Assembly (NCBI GenBank): GCA_035048495.1
Contig: CM068546.1
Span: 14,948,435 to 15,012,434, forward strand
Source: Euptelea pleiosperma
Lineage: Eukaryota; Streptophyta; Magnoliopsida; Ranunculales; Eupteleaceae
Reading direction: 5' to 3'
Length of the DNA stretch: 64,000 nt
The position numbers and the translations under genes were made by a program. Of the stretch, positions 11,941 to 23,300 are shown piece by piece. Below the pieces are notes generated by a model. The model worked only from the letters and a program-made list of their open reading frames with translations, ran no database searches and was not told the DNA's origin. How positions within the stretch are numbered: position 1 is the first letter of the stretch; every line of letters starts with the position of its first letter.

Positions 11941-12002
11941 CTATTTCCATTAATGGAAATAGGCAGCTTTATAAGAGGAGGGAGAAGGGTTCGTTTGAAC
12001 CC
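11941..12002 (+). promoter_or_regulatory. Probable E2 LTR core promoter: palindrome, TATA box, hairpin
   Basis: A perfect 22 bp palindrome centred on TTTCCATTAATGGAAA (11941-11962) lies directly upstream of a TATA-like CTTTATAAG (11967-11975). A GGGTTC-GTTT-GAACCC hairpin (11987-12002) follows. The 3' LTR keeps all three (about 27253-27314), and its hairpin reads GGGTTCG-TT-CGAACCC. In solo LTR A the equivalent is CTTTAAAAGG beside a slightly imperfect palindrome (about 40150-40178). Transcription would start about 25-35 bp after the TATA box; this is inferred. Confidence 0.6.
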
Positions 12003-12470
12003 TAATCCCCCTCCTTTCTCTTCCATTCTATCCCCAAACTCTCCTGCTCCTTCTTCCCCTCGATTTTTGGCGATTTTCCCCTCTTCTTCTTCACCTTCTT
12101 CTTCATCTTCTTCGTTATTTTTCTCGCCGGAGTTGCAGAACTCCGGCCATCTGCAACTCCGTCATTACCACCCCCCCTCTTGAACGGTTTTAGCAAGGGA
12201 GAACCCAAAACCATCCACTCCATTACCCTCTCCATGACCGCCCCCATCTCTTCTCCATCTAAACCCAAGCACCTGCAACAACTCCGGTAAAAACGAAAAA
12301 CAAAAAAAAAAACCAACAATCACCGCCTCCCACATTCGATTCCTGTCTCACCTTCTAATTCCCTCTTCACCAGGCCGTCCCCCTATTGGCTAAAGAATAG
12401 CAAGCAATCCCCCGGATTGCTCTATCACTTGAAGCCGCTCAAACTCTTCACCGCCCCATCTTTTGCCGCT

Positions 12471-12650
12471 GCAACACCAGCGTCTCTCCTTGTGTGCCAG
12501 CCAACAGCAGCGCCTCCAATCCTTGCTGGATTCACACCTGCATGTGCACGAACCAGATCTGCAACACCAGCGTCTCTCCTTGTGTGCCAGCCAACAGCAG
12601 CGCCTCCAATCCTTGCTGGATTCACACCTGCATGTGCACGAACCAGATCT
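12471..12650 (+). repeat. 90 bp tandem duplication in the E2 LTR
   Basis: The unit starting GCAACACCAGCGTCTCTCC is present twice without visible change (12471-12560, 12561-12650), then begins again as GCAACTCC. The 3' LTR has the same two copies at 27781-27960. The duplication therefore existed before this insertion was reverse transcribed. Confidence 0.93.
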
Positions 12651-13128
12651 GCAACTCCACGGTGGTTGTCACTCTTTATCCCTTTGGTTCGCCTGCAACC
12701 TATCACCGTTACCACCTTCACCATTCTCACGGCATCTCCACCCCATCCTCCATTAAAAACGACCTGCAACTCATTGTTGCAGGTCCGTTTTTCACTATCA
12801 CAAGCTATCCCCAACCGACTAATGCCTCCCCTCATCCACTTTAAACACTGTCCAGCTGGGCTGTGAACGCCCCCTCTTGCATGTCCATTCGCCCCCCCCA
12901 GTCCAACAAGGATGCAGCCAACCTTCTCACCATTATCGCCTCTGCCTCCCTCCCTACCTGCGAGTTCGCCACGCGTTCAGTAGACCGTTCCCAAATCACG
13001 GTAAGTTGGTGGTAAGCTTGTCTCTCTCCTCTTTCATTTCTCTAGGCTTCTCTTCACTTTTTCTCTCTTCTTACCCTTTCTCTCTCTAAATCTCTTTAGT
13101 CTCTCATCTTTCTCTCTCTAGGTTTAGT

Positions 13129-16100
13129 TGTCACGCCCCGAACCCGGGTATACAGATTCGACCCGAAAAGTCCATGGGTCGACCCGTAACCTGAGTTTGG
13201 AGGTGATCTATGAATGATCCCCAATGGTCCACATGATGTAGTTAGACCATCAAGGCTCAGTCCACAAAGTCAAACTAGGTCAATTAAGTCAAGAGAATCA
13301 AAAGAAAGTTGAATCGATCGATCGGGTGTCATAAGGTTAACCATAATTCTACTCGAGGTGTTAAAATCAGTAATAAGCATATCCATTGTAGAAAATGGGC
13401 ATTAAATCAACTAAGTATGGGGAAAATAGGGTGAGAACATGCTCTCAATTAAAGGCATACATGCCCAAAAATTAAATAACTAATGTCTTAAAATGATCAA
13501 TAAAGTCTCTTTCAAAGTGTGGGATCGACTCCCAAATCATCGCCGGTCTCTTCAAGTAAACCGGAGTCATCCGTCTCAAAATCCTCCCATGCACCTGGCT
13601 CCTCAAAATCTGAAATGATATCGGTGTAACACCGTGAGCCGAGGCCCAGTAATACAACAGTGTGTATGGTATGATATCATACTATACAAGATTTTAATCA
13701 AGACGTGTATCTCAATCATATGATAAGGATGACATAAAAGTGAAGGTAAATGCAAGGTGAGTGCAGGATGCACATGCAACTAGTACCCATAACCACATAG
13801 GGTCTCCATCTCCTTCCCGCACTGGGAGCGGTCTCATCGACCCATCTGCAGGATATAATAATGTCTGGGGCCTTTCACCCTAGGGTACCGAACCCTGATT
13901 AATTGATAAAATCAATATAAACGTATATAATATACTTCAACCCCGTTCCCTTATGCACCCCCTATATGAAATGATGTAATGATCATAGTATGACACTAGG
14001 GTTACATGGCATAAACACATTTATTTAACATTTAATAAGAAAAAAAAAATGAACACATTAACATCAAAAGTAATGATATGAATAGAACTAAAATTAAATA
14101 ACATTAATAACCTGTAAACAATCATCAAATATCACGACTAAGACGGATAGACAATACTAGTGGAAACCATAAGAGAATCCAACACTCCATGGTCGAACCC
14201 TATGAGGGATCCATGACACAAGGTCGAACCCTAAAGAGGGATCCAAGACACTTGGCCGAACCCTATGAGGGATCCAAGACACATGGGTGGAATCCCAATG
14301 CACACAAGTCTAAGTCAAACAACAAGGTTAAAACCTTAATAGTTAATAATCATGACCCACTAATAATTAATATATATATATATTTTTTTTATAAAAAAAC
14401 TGTACTGTATTATAAAAATCATAACTAAATAAATATTAATTAGAAAAATATAAACTCAATGGATTTAAAAACTAGATTCACATAAGTTTTTAGGAAAAAT
14501 AAATAAAAAAATTTTGAGATTCAAAATATGGGTCGAAACCCTTAATAAAGTGAGCCGGACAAAATCTGAAATTTTGGATTTTATAAAAAAGTTCCGTACA
14601 TTTAAAAAATTATAACTTAATCAATATAAATCAGAAAAATACAAACTCAAAGGTTCTAGAAACTAGATTGATATAGGTATCTATGAAAAATAATTAGAAA
14701 AATATTTAGGTTAAAAATATATATCGAAATCCCAAGTTATATGGACCGTGCAAAATCTGAAATTCCGGGTTTTACAGAAAAGTCCAGTACGTTTGAAAAA
14801 TCATAACTTAATAAATATAAATCTGAAAAATATAAACTCAAAGGTTATAGAATCTAGATTAATAGAGGTATCTGAGAAAAATAAGTAAAAAAATATTTAG
14901 ATTAAAAATATAGATCGAAATCCCAAGTGAAGTGGACCGTGTAAAATCTAGAATTCTGGTTTTTTTGGTAAAGTCCAACAACTTAGAAAAATCATAACTT
15001 AATTAATACAAATCAGAAAAATAAAAACTTAAATGTTATAGAAACTAGATTGATAGAGGTATCTAGGAAAAATAATCATAAAAATATTTAGATTAAAAAT
15101 ATAGATCAAAATTCTAAGTAAAGTGGATCGTGTAAAATCTGGAATTCTGATTTTTTTTGTAAAGTTTAACAATTTAGAAAAATCATAATTAAATAAATAT
15201 AAATCCAAAAAATACAAACTAAACGGTTTTGAAAAATAGATTTATAGAGGTATTTAGAAAAAATAATTATAAAAATATTTAAATCATAAAATTACAACAA
15301 AAATGATAAAGAACATAGTAATTCGTTATAGGTACAAAAGAGACCATGGCCAAACCCATCATAGTGGCCCAAAATAAAGATCAACTTAATAAGAATAAAG
15401 TAAATATTATTGAAATTAATTTATAATGAGTATCAATCATTATCTAATAAAAGAAAAACAAAATCTTGAAGAAAAACCAGTATAGAATGGATCAAAAACA
15501 CTTACCTCAAGGTTTATTGAACTTTAATGAAAATCAAAAGTTTCTTCAAATTTGAAAGTCGTCGGATCGTCCTCTCCTCGGAGTATATTCTTCTAATCGG
15601 AGTCCCCGTCAATTCTCCCTTCTTGCTCGAGTGCGATCGATGCCCGGATTAAGGTTTAATGGAGCTTTCTCTATGCTTCAACGGAGTTGGGTTTGTGAAA
15701 GCTTCTAAAGTTTTAGGGTTTTCATAAATAGGTTTAAGGAAGGTTTAGGGTTTCTATTTTGTTGAAATTCGTAACTATCAAAGGGATGACTTTTTCAACC
15801 CTTTAAAACTTATATTTTAGGCTAATTATGATTTAAAAATGGGCCCAAGGCCCATATGTATCAATTAGGCCTCACTTAAGATTATTTATAAGCCCAAAAA
15901 GTCTCTAAAACATAAAATAATATTTCAAAACATTAGGCACATAATTATTAATATAATATAACCTATGTAGCTTAATAATAAAGTCACACCACATACATCT
16001 CTCAGTCAGGGCACACCCCAATTAGGGTTTGGGCACCTACCTCACCAAATTGTCTAAAACTTAACCTACACTTAGAGTTAAGTTCCCTAACTTGGTGGAC

Positions 16101-16374
16101 CTCTCCTAGGGTTTAACTAGAATATGACTAATGATTTAAACACACACAATGATCAACACAATGCAATAAATAAGCAAATATTCGAAATATTCTAAATACG
16201 ATAAAAGTTAAAAATAAGCTATACGGCCTAAAATGACTCTAGTGTCCTAAACCAATTAGGTATAAGAGTTTATTAGGGTTTCAATTAATCATCTATAAGG
16301 TCAAGTAAACAAGTCAACCTTGGTCAAATCTCATAAAAGTCAAAAATACCTTTGAAAAAGTTGAGGGTATTACA
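13129..16374 (-). mobile_element. E3, solo LTR related to E1, inside the E2 5' LTR
   Basis: On + it starts TGTCACGCCCCGAAC and ends GGGTATTACA, so the LTR reads on minus (TGTAATACCC...GGGGCGTGACA). TSD TTAGT lies at 13124-13128 and 16375-16379. No PBS, PPT or internal sequence is present, so two LTRs have probably recombined. Most of it matches the inverted E1 LTR (190 bp array at about 14440-15290), but it lacks the second 193 bp unit and its first roughly 500 bp (U3 end, 15850-16374) are unlike E1. It is a sister subfamily. It must be younger than E2. Confidence 0.9.
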
Positions 16375-16379
16375 TTAGT

Positions 16380-16839
16380 ACTATTTTTTCTCTCTCTCAA
16401 GTTTTCTCTCTCTAGCCTCCTAATTTCTCTCTCTAACTCTCATGCCAATTTGTTTGCTTTTTAGTTGGGAATTTTTTTATTCAAGCAATGTATTTCTTTT
16501 AGTTTAATTTGATTAATAAAATAGTTTATTTTCAGTTCAATTTATTGTCTTCATTATTTCGTATGCTTTCGATGGTCCATAAATTCTCTCTCTAAAAATA
16601 TCATGTTTTAAAGCGAACAACCACTCTCACCCCTCCATCATTTCTTTTTAGCAATTTCTGTGGAAAATTTTGTTATTTGCTCTGAATCGCGCTAATCTGA
16701 CTAATCCCGAGTGCGGATCGACATCCGACACGAATCCCTATACAAAAATCTATCAATTTTGTTGGATAATCGGATAAAAACTACAAAAATGTGTTGAAGT
16801 TAGGGTCGTTCTTTCAACGACGGAAAAATCCTATTTTCA
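16380..16839 (+). mobile_element. E2 5' LTR, second segment
   Basis: It continues the LTR after E3 and matches 28438-28899. It ends CGGAAAAATCCTATTTTCA. The two 5' segments total 2639 bp against 2661 bp in the 3' LTR. The difference is mainly a 20 bp unit (TCGGACCGTTGGATCTTCAA type) present once more at about 26930 in the 3' LTR, plus poly(A) length. Confidence 0.92.
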
Positions 16840-16841
16840 AA

Positions 16842-16855
16842 TGGCGCCGCTGCCG
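16842..16855 (+). other. E2 primer-binding site (tRNA-Asp type)
   Basis: TGGCGCCGCTGCCG lies two bases after the 5' LTR. It matches the complement of the plant tRNA-Asp 3' end at 13 of 14 positions. Athila and Tat elements commonly use this primer. Confidence 0.85.
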
Positions 16856-18549
16856 CTCGGGTGTTCGGGAGTGCGAAAAAGGACGTAAAGACGAAATTGG
16901 AAAGTTGCTGAAGCGAAAAGCTGCTCAATTTGGCCAGCCCGACCTTTTCGGGAAACTTTCTATTTTTTGTTTTTGTTGATTTTTAGCAGTTTTTAAATTA
17001 CTATTTTTTATGTCTCGGAAGGCCGAGTGCAAATTGTAATAATTTAGGAATTTTACTGCTTTCCATATATCTGCTAGATCTTGTTCTAGGGTTTTTTAGA
17101 AACCCTAGATTAAGTGGAAATTACCAAAAAAATTAAAAAATCAAAATTCAAAAAAATTAGGGTTTTATATTCTGCAGATTTTTAGAAATCACCAATCAAG
17201 GATTTGCGATTTTTGGAAAGATTCCAAAATCTTGAAACTCTGCTTAATTAGGGTTTCCCCTCTTAGAAGTTTCCTCTTTAGAAGCATTTCTATCTTTAGA
17301 AATCTTCCGAATTTGGAAAAGTCTGCAAAAGGAAACACCCCAAATCTAGCAGAATTTCAATTTTGGGAAATTTCCCAAAATTATAAGGGATCTCGCAATC
17401 AAATCTTTCTTGGAAGATCTCCACAGTTCGGGAAACTTTCTAATCTAGGTATTTTCCAATCTGGGAATTCCTAAATTTTAACCCATCTCGAATTTGGAAA
17501 TTAATTCAAAAACTTGCTTAAATCCAGTGCTTGTTCAGTGAACCCTAAAAAGGCAAGGATCTTCCAAATAGAATCCCGTATACCTAGACAGTGCGATCTA
17601 ACTTTTCTGCAGGAAAACGATCTAGTGTGGGTAGGGAGCGAAAGCTCAAAGAGGTGGAGTCGGGCCCAAGCCCATTAGGATACCCCTCTCTAACCCACGG
17701 AGGCGACCCCATGGCGTGGCCCACGGGAGGTAAGTCTCTATCCTCGCCTTGAGTGTGATACAGAGCAATTTGGGTAAATCATTGCCGCTTGTCTATTTGC
17801 TTTCGCATACATATTATTCGACTTGCGTGGCGTGGCCGTTAATCAATCAACTCTAAGAGAGCAGACCCAGCTCCAAATTGAAACTGGTGGGATTTCATCA
17901 CCCACCTCATCATTCCAACTGATTTGATCCCAAGGCTCCATTTAATTAAAAAGAATCAAGAAGTAGAGCCAATTAGCCCGGTGTTCGAGGAAAAATCCAC
18001 ACAAAGCGAACCCGCTTAACATCCAATCGAAATAAGACCACGAGCACGGGTCCCTGTTGTCTAACACACCCATAAGTCCCTGCTACTCAAGTACACTGAG
18101 CTCGACGTGGCATCTTGGACTATTCGGCGGTTAGTTACGTGTGGACTAGGAACACGCACCAACCCTAGCTTAACCCGAGGGAACACTCTTCTTATACACT
18201 TGACCAATCCGGTTAGTCTGGGACGTACTTAAGTCAGCCATTGTGCCGCACGTCTGTCTAGGCTTCGGATTGCCTTGTTGTTAACTAGAGTTAGTACTAA
18301 AGGATTCGCTCTGAAGAGTATAGCCTGGTGAGAACCTCTGAGTGCAAAACAGTTAGTCCGGCGGTTAAAAGATAAACCAGTGGTCCGCCCACTGTCATAA
18401 TCTACTCTAGCCCCAAAACTAACAAAGATAATTCCTAAAATATATCCTGATTGCTTAGAATAGGATTATCTGTGCTTGGTGTGCATCATTTAGGATAGTG
18501 TTCCTCTCTGGCAACTTTTTGCCAAGTATAGAGCTTGCCTCATTTGCGT
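16856..18549 (+). mobile_element. E2 untranslated leader
   Basis: About 1.7 kb between PBS and gag with no credible ORF. Positions 17090-17480 are rich in repeated words around AAATTTGG, GGAAA and TTTCC. A strong splice-donor match, GAG|GTAAGT, lies at 17727-17735, but no clear acceptor partner near gag was identified. Packaging and dimerisation signals would be expected here; none can be pointed to. Confidence 0.75.
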
Positions 18550-19731
18550 ATGCCCGGTTGGACTCGCCCGAACAAGCGCTTGGTTCGATTTGAGAATCAC
18601 GTCCCTACAGTGGATCCTCCACTGAATTCTTCCCCATCTCTTTCCCCACTCACTTCCCCCAGTACTACTACCTTTGTAGTCATGGCAGTCGAACGACCTC
18701 TTATCGAGACGTTCGCTCCTATCTCTGCCAATCCACCCACTTGCATTGTTCTCCCACCTACTACGGCGGTACAGTTCGAGATCAGGCCGCAGACGATCCA
18801 AATGCTGCCAACCTTTCGTGGTCTCCCAAGAGAAGACCCATATTCCCATATTAGGGAATTCCAACATGTCATCCTACTTTTCAAGAATCAGAACCTTGAT
18901 GATGACAATGTCCGTCTGCGAGTTTTCCCATTCTCGCTCAAAGACCGAGCCTCAGATTGGCTCTACTCCTTACCCGCTGATTCAATCAGCACTTGGAAAG
19001 AATTGGTGGGCAAATTCATGTCTAAATTCTACCCCATGACTCGGACCAACCAAATGAAGCAACTCATTCAGGACTTTAGACAGAAGTCCGATGAGAAATT
19101 TTTTGAAGCATGGGATAGATTCCAAGACTACCTGACTAAGTGTCCCCATCATAGCATCGACAAGGGCAATCTTGTCCACGTTTTCTATAAGGGACTTACT
19201 GATGAGTCCCGGACAATGGTAGAGTCAATGTGCCAAGGAAAATTCCTGCACCAAACTCCGACCGATGCATACAAATTCTTGGGAGAGTTAGAAGAAAACT
19301 CTCAACATTGGACGACTGACTCAGAGTTCAGTCGAACCACTTCAGTCCAAAGGACAACCAAGGGACATGATGCTACAGCTGATACTGAGCTTCGATCTGT
19401 CATTCAAGAGTTGAGCAAGTCAGTCTCGGCACTGGCTGTGTCTGTACAAAAGCCTACTCAACAATCTACCCCAGTCATGCATGTGGGACACGAGAGCCCT
19501 ATGGAATCCTGTACCCTCTGTCTGCAACCCTCCCATACTACTGAGCATTGTCCTTTGAATGAAGGATGGTCTAATCCTCTTCAGGAAGAAGTTTGTGCTT
19601 TCAGCACATACAAACCACTCACTCAGAACTCGTATAGTCAATCTTATCATCCGGACACGAGGAACCACCCTAACTTCTCTTGGAGGCCTCAATCTACTCA
19701 ACCACAAGCTCAACCTCCACGTCAACCTTAG
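18550..19731 (+). CDS. gag: Athila Gag polyprotein, ended by an in-frame TAG
   Basis: The first ATG in frame is at 18550 (MPGWTRPNK). Gag forms the capsid and nucleocapsid of the cytoplasmic virus-like particle. The Retrotrans_gag region lies at about residues 80-230 (LRVFPFSLKDRASDWLYSLP, then FYPMTRTNQMKQLIQDFRQ). A CCHC zinc knuckle, CTLCLQPSHTTEHC (C-X2-C-X4-H-X4-C), is at residues 321-334 (19510-19551). The frame stops at TAG 19729-19731, but coding character continues in the same frame to 24315, so the TAG is probably a mutation within gag-pol (CAG to TAG would suffice). Programmed read-through at this site cannot be excluded. The region before the zinc knuckle is intact. Confidence 0.9.
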   Translation: MPGWTRPNKRLVRFENHVPTVDPPLNSSPSLSPLTSPSTTTFVVMAVERPLIETFAPISANPPTCIVLPPTTAVQFEIRPQTIQMLPTFRGLPREDPYSHIREFQHVILLFKNQNLDDDNVRLRVFPFSLKDRASDWLYSLPADSISTWKELVGKFMSKFYPMTRTNQMKQLIQDFRQKSDEKFFEAWDRFQDYLTKCPHHSIDKGNLVHVFYKGLTDESRTMVESMCQGKFLHQTPTDAYKFLGELEENSQHWTTDSEFSRTTSVQRTTKGHDATADTELRSVIQELSKSVSALAVSVQKPTQQSTPVMHVGHESPMESCTLCLQPSHTTEHCPLNEGWSNPLQEEVCAFSTYKPLTQNSYSQSYHPDTRNHPNFSWRPQSTQPQAQPPRQP

Positions 19732-20310
19732 GGCATGTATCCTCCTGGGTTCAATCAACCCAATAGGCAATTCAATCAGGGACAATACCAGCAGAATCAG
19801 TACCCATCTAATCAGAACCAGCAGTTCCAACAGGGTCAATACTCTGGACAATCGAGCACATTTCAGAATCAGCAAAGAGTTCCCCAGAACTTTCAGAACC
19901 AACAGATTGTCCCAACGAATTCTTCCGCCTATAACTATAATGCCCCGATGAGCTCGAGTCGCGAGTTGGTGCCTCAGCTCCCATTAGCTGCTCCCCAACA
20001 GTCGGTCCCCAAATCCGGTATTGAAGACCTTCTAGCTCAACTCATTACTCAGCAACAACAATCTATGCAACGCCTAGAGCAACAGCAACAACAATCCATG
20101 CTTCGTCTAGAGCAACGCTTAGGCAACTTGGAAGCTGAGAAAGCTAAAGGCATTTTTCCTAGCCAACCCATTGCTAACCCAAAAGGAAATGCCAAAGGAG
20201 CAATATATGAGATCGGTTCCCAATCTCAGAGCCAGAATGAGAACTGTCAAGGGGAGGTGCAAGCTGTAACCACCCTACGATCTGGAAAAACTGTGGACAT
20301 GGGAGTCTAA
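19732..20310 (+). CDS. Gag-Pol linker segment between two in-frame stops
   Basis: The same frame as gag and pol continues from 19732 to TAA at 20308-20310. It is rich in Q, N, P and S (FNQPNRQFNQGQYQQNQ), with a short glutamine-rich heptad stretch at about 20040-20130 (LITQQQQSMQRLEQQQQQ) and a conserved-looking AVTTLRSGK block near its end. It joins nucleocapsid to protease. Both bounding stops could come from single C-to-T changes (CAG, CAA). Confidence 0.8.
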   Translation, partial: GMYPPGFNQPNRQFNQGQYQQNQYPSNQNQQFQQGQYSGQSSTFQNQQRVPQNFQNQQIVPTNSSAYNYNAPMSSSRELVPQLPLAAPQQSVPKSGIEDLLAQLITQQQQSMQRLEQQQQQSMLRLEQRLGNLEAEKAKGIFPSQPIANPKGNAKGAIYEIGSQSQSQNENCQGEVQAVTTLRSGKTVDMGV

Positions 20311-23300
20311 CCACCGCCGGTGCCATCTCCAGCACCCATCACTCGTACAGAGGAAACTAGTACCAATCCTACCTCTGCTTCTTCTACCTCTGCACCAACA
20401 TCAGATATCCCTGTGCAGAAATCTAAGGCTAAAGACAAATCCATTTGTCGAGTAAAGCCTCCCTTCCCGGACAGACTTGTCCAAGATAAGCGGGATCAGC
20501 AATTCTCAGAGATCTTAGACGTCTTTAAAGACGTCCAGATCAATATCCCATTCCTTTCTGCTATCAAGCAAATCCCCTCCTATGCCAAATTCCTCAAGGA
20601 CTTGTGCACAGTTAAGCGGCGTACGCATGTACCCAAAGCTGCCTTCTTGGCCGAAAAAGCTACCGCGTTCATTCAACGCAACAGTGTGATCAAACACAAG
20701 GATCCAGGTAGCCCAACTGTCCAATGTGAAATTGGTGACAACTTTAGCTGCACTGCCTTGCTAGATTTAGGGGCTAGCGTTAACCTCATACCATTCTCGG
20801 TATATCAGCAGTTAGGACTGAAAGATATGAAGCCTACCAATGTCACCCTAAAATTGGCTGATCAGTCCATCAAGATTCCAAGAGGAATCATTGAAGATGT
20901 CCTAGTAAAAGTCGCTGACTTTTATTATCCTGTGGACTTTATCATTCTTGACACCGAGCCGTGTCAGGATAACCGCATTCCGGTCATCTTAGGCCATCCA
21001 TTCCTTGCCACCGCGAACGCACACATCGGGTGCCGGGACGGAAACATGTCCATTGCTTTCGGTAACCTCAAAGCTGAGGTCAACATCTTTCGTTTAATGC
21101 AACAAGATGCCGATCGCGAAGTGACCGATGAAATGTGTGCCGTTGAGAGTCTAATCCCGGACTCCACCGAAGATATTCTAAAGCAGTGTCTAGAACACTT
21201 TGGAGCTGACTTTGCAATAGAGTCAGCTATTTCTGATCTCAATGATCTTTTGGAGACTGCTCCACTGATAGAGCTCCCCGCTCCACTCATCGAGTTCGAG
21301 CCTCTGATAACCATGGCCAGAGAACCCATCCTTCCTTTACCTACTGAAGTCAAACCTCTTCAATCCGTGTCTTCTGTGACACCTACTTCAACTCCATCTG
21401 CTCCAACATTGGAGCTCAAGCCACTTCCAACAGATCTTTCCTATGCCTATCTTGGTCCTAAGGAAACCTACCCTGTCATTATTGCTTCCGCTTTGTCTGA
21501 GAGTGAACGTAAGAAACTTCTCGAGCTGCTCAACGAGCACAAATCTGCGATAGGTTGGACTATAGATGATATTCGAGGCATAGACCCCTCGGTGTGCCAA
21601 CATCACATCTATCTCGAGGATGAATCCAAAACCTCGCGAGAACACCAGAGGAGGTTGAACCCCGTCTTGAAGGATGTAGTCCGGGATGAGGTCCTTAAAC
21701 TGTTAGATGCGGGTATCATTTATCCCATCTCCGATAGCAAATGGGTGAGTCCTATTCATGTCGTCCCTAAAAAGGCAGGATTCACAGTTGTGGAAAATGA
21801 GAACAAGGAAATGGTAACCCAGCGCCTGAAGAAAGGGTGGAGAGTCTGCATCGATTACCGACGACTCAACACCAACACTAGGAAGGACCATTTTCCTTTA
21901 CCCTTCATAGACCAAATGTTGGAGAGACTAGCAGGTCACTCCTATTACTGCTTCCTCGATGGTTACTCAGGGTATAATCAAATACCAATCGCCCCTGAGG
22001 ATCACGAGAAGACAACCTTCACTTGTCCCTTTGGCACTTTTGCCTACAAGCGCATGCCCTTTGGCCTCTGCAATGCACCCGCGACCTTTCAAAGGTGTAT
22101 GATGAGCATATTCTCTGACATGGTGGAAAAATTCCTCGAAGTCTTTATGGACGACTTCTCAGTTTTTGGGTCATCCTTTGATGACTGTCTGAACCATCTA
22201 GGGCTTGTACTTCAACGCTGTCAGGACAAGCAACTTGTCCTCAATTGGGAGAAATGCCACTTCATGGTGAAGAAGGGCATTGTTCTGGGACATGTCATTT
22301 CCCATCAGGGCATTGAGGTCGACAAAGCTAAAATCGATATCATCTCGACCTTGCCCATTCCTAAGTCCGTGCGTGACATCCGATCCTTTTTGGGACACGG
22401 AGGATTCTATAGGCGATTCATCAAGGACTTCTCTCAAATCGCTCGACCTCTGTCCCATCTTCTGGCTAAAGATAGTCCTTTCGACTTTAATGCTGACTGT
22501 GTCAAGGCATTTGAGCGTCTCAAATCTGAGCTCACTACTGCGCCCATTATCCGTCCCCCGGACTGGACTCTACCTTTCGAGGTTATGTGCGATGCTTCTG
22601 ACTACGCATTAGGAGCCGTTCTAGGGCAGAGAGTTGACAAAAGGTCACACGTGATCTACTACGCGAGCAAAACTCTTAACTCTGCCCAAATGAATTACTC
22701 CACCACTGAGAAAGAACTCCTGGCGGTAGTCTTCGCCCTTGATAAATTCCGTCAGTACCTCTTAGCCACTAAGGTAGTAGTGTACACTGATCATGCAGCC
22801 CTTCGTTATCTCATGTCGAAAAAGGAAACCAAGCCTCGATTAATTCGATGGATTCTCTTACTGCAGGAATTCGACCTCGAGATTAAGGATAAGAAAGGAA
22901 CTGAGAATGTAGTGGCTGATCACTTGTCTAGACTGACTTTAGAGTCATCCTTCGACACCCAGCCCATCCCTGAAACCTTTCCAGACGAACAACTGTTCGC
23001 CATCTCTGTTAATCCTTGGTATGCTGACATTGTCAACTACCTTGTCACCGAAGAAATGCCTTCACACTGGTCAAAACAGGACAAAAACCAATTCCTAGCA
23101 AGAGTTAAGTACTACTCTTGGGATGACCCTTATTTGTATAAATACTGTCCTGACCAGATCATTCGTCTCTGTGTCCCTGAATCGGACCAACTCAATCTCT
23201 TGTCCTCGTGTCATGACCAACCTTGTGGTGGTCATTTCAGTACTAAGAAAACCGCAGAAAAAGTTCTGCAATGCGGATTCTACTGGCCTACACTATTTAA

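Larger units (their letters stand above)
10950..13128 (+). mobile_element. E2 5' LTR, first segment
   Basis: It aligns to 26239-28437 of the 3' LTR. It is interrupted after TTAGT (13124-13128) by E3. It carries a tRNA-like B-box word GGTTCCAGACC (11450-11460), the TTAGTGGACCC arms, the palindrome plus TATA region, the GCCGGAGTT/AACTCCGGC hairpin (12126-12147) and the 90 bp tandem pair. Open frames here come from the 90 bp repeat (a multiple of three) and are not considered genes. Confidence 0.92.

Noticed and set aside
12471..12650. CRISPR-like or short-spaced direct repeats
   Set aside because: The 90 bp units are contiguous and identical with no spacers. The genome is a plant, and no cas genes are present.
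18550..18714. Gag start at a later ATG (18682) or at the upstream TTG (18535)
   Set aside because: ATG 18550 is the first ATG in frame and gives a proline and serine rich N-terminus like other Athila gag proteins. TTG starts are not expected in plants.
19420..19902. Minus-strand frames opposite E2 gag-pol
   Set aside because: They are shadows of the gag-pol frame. The coding pattern and motifs are on +.
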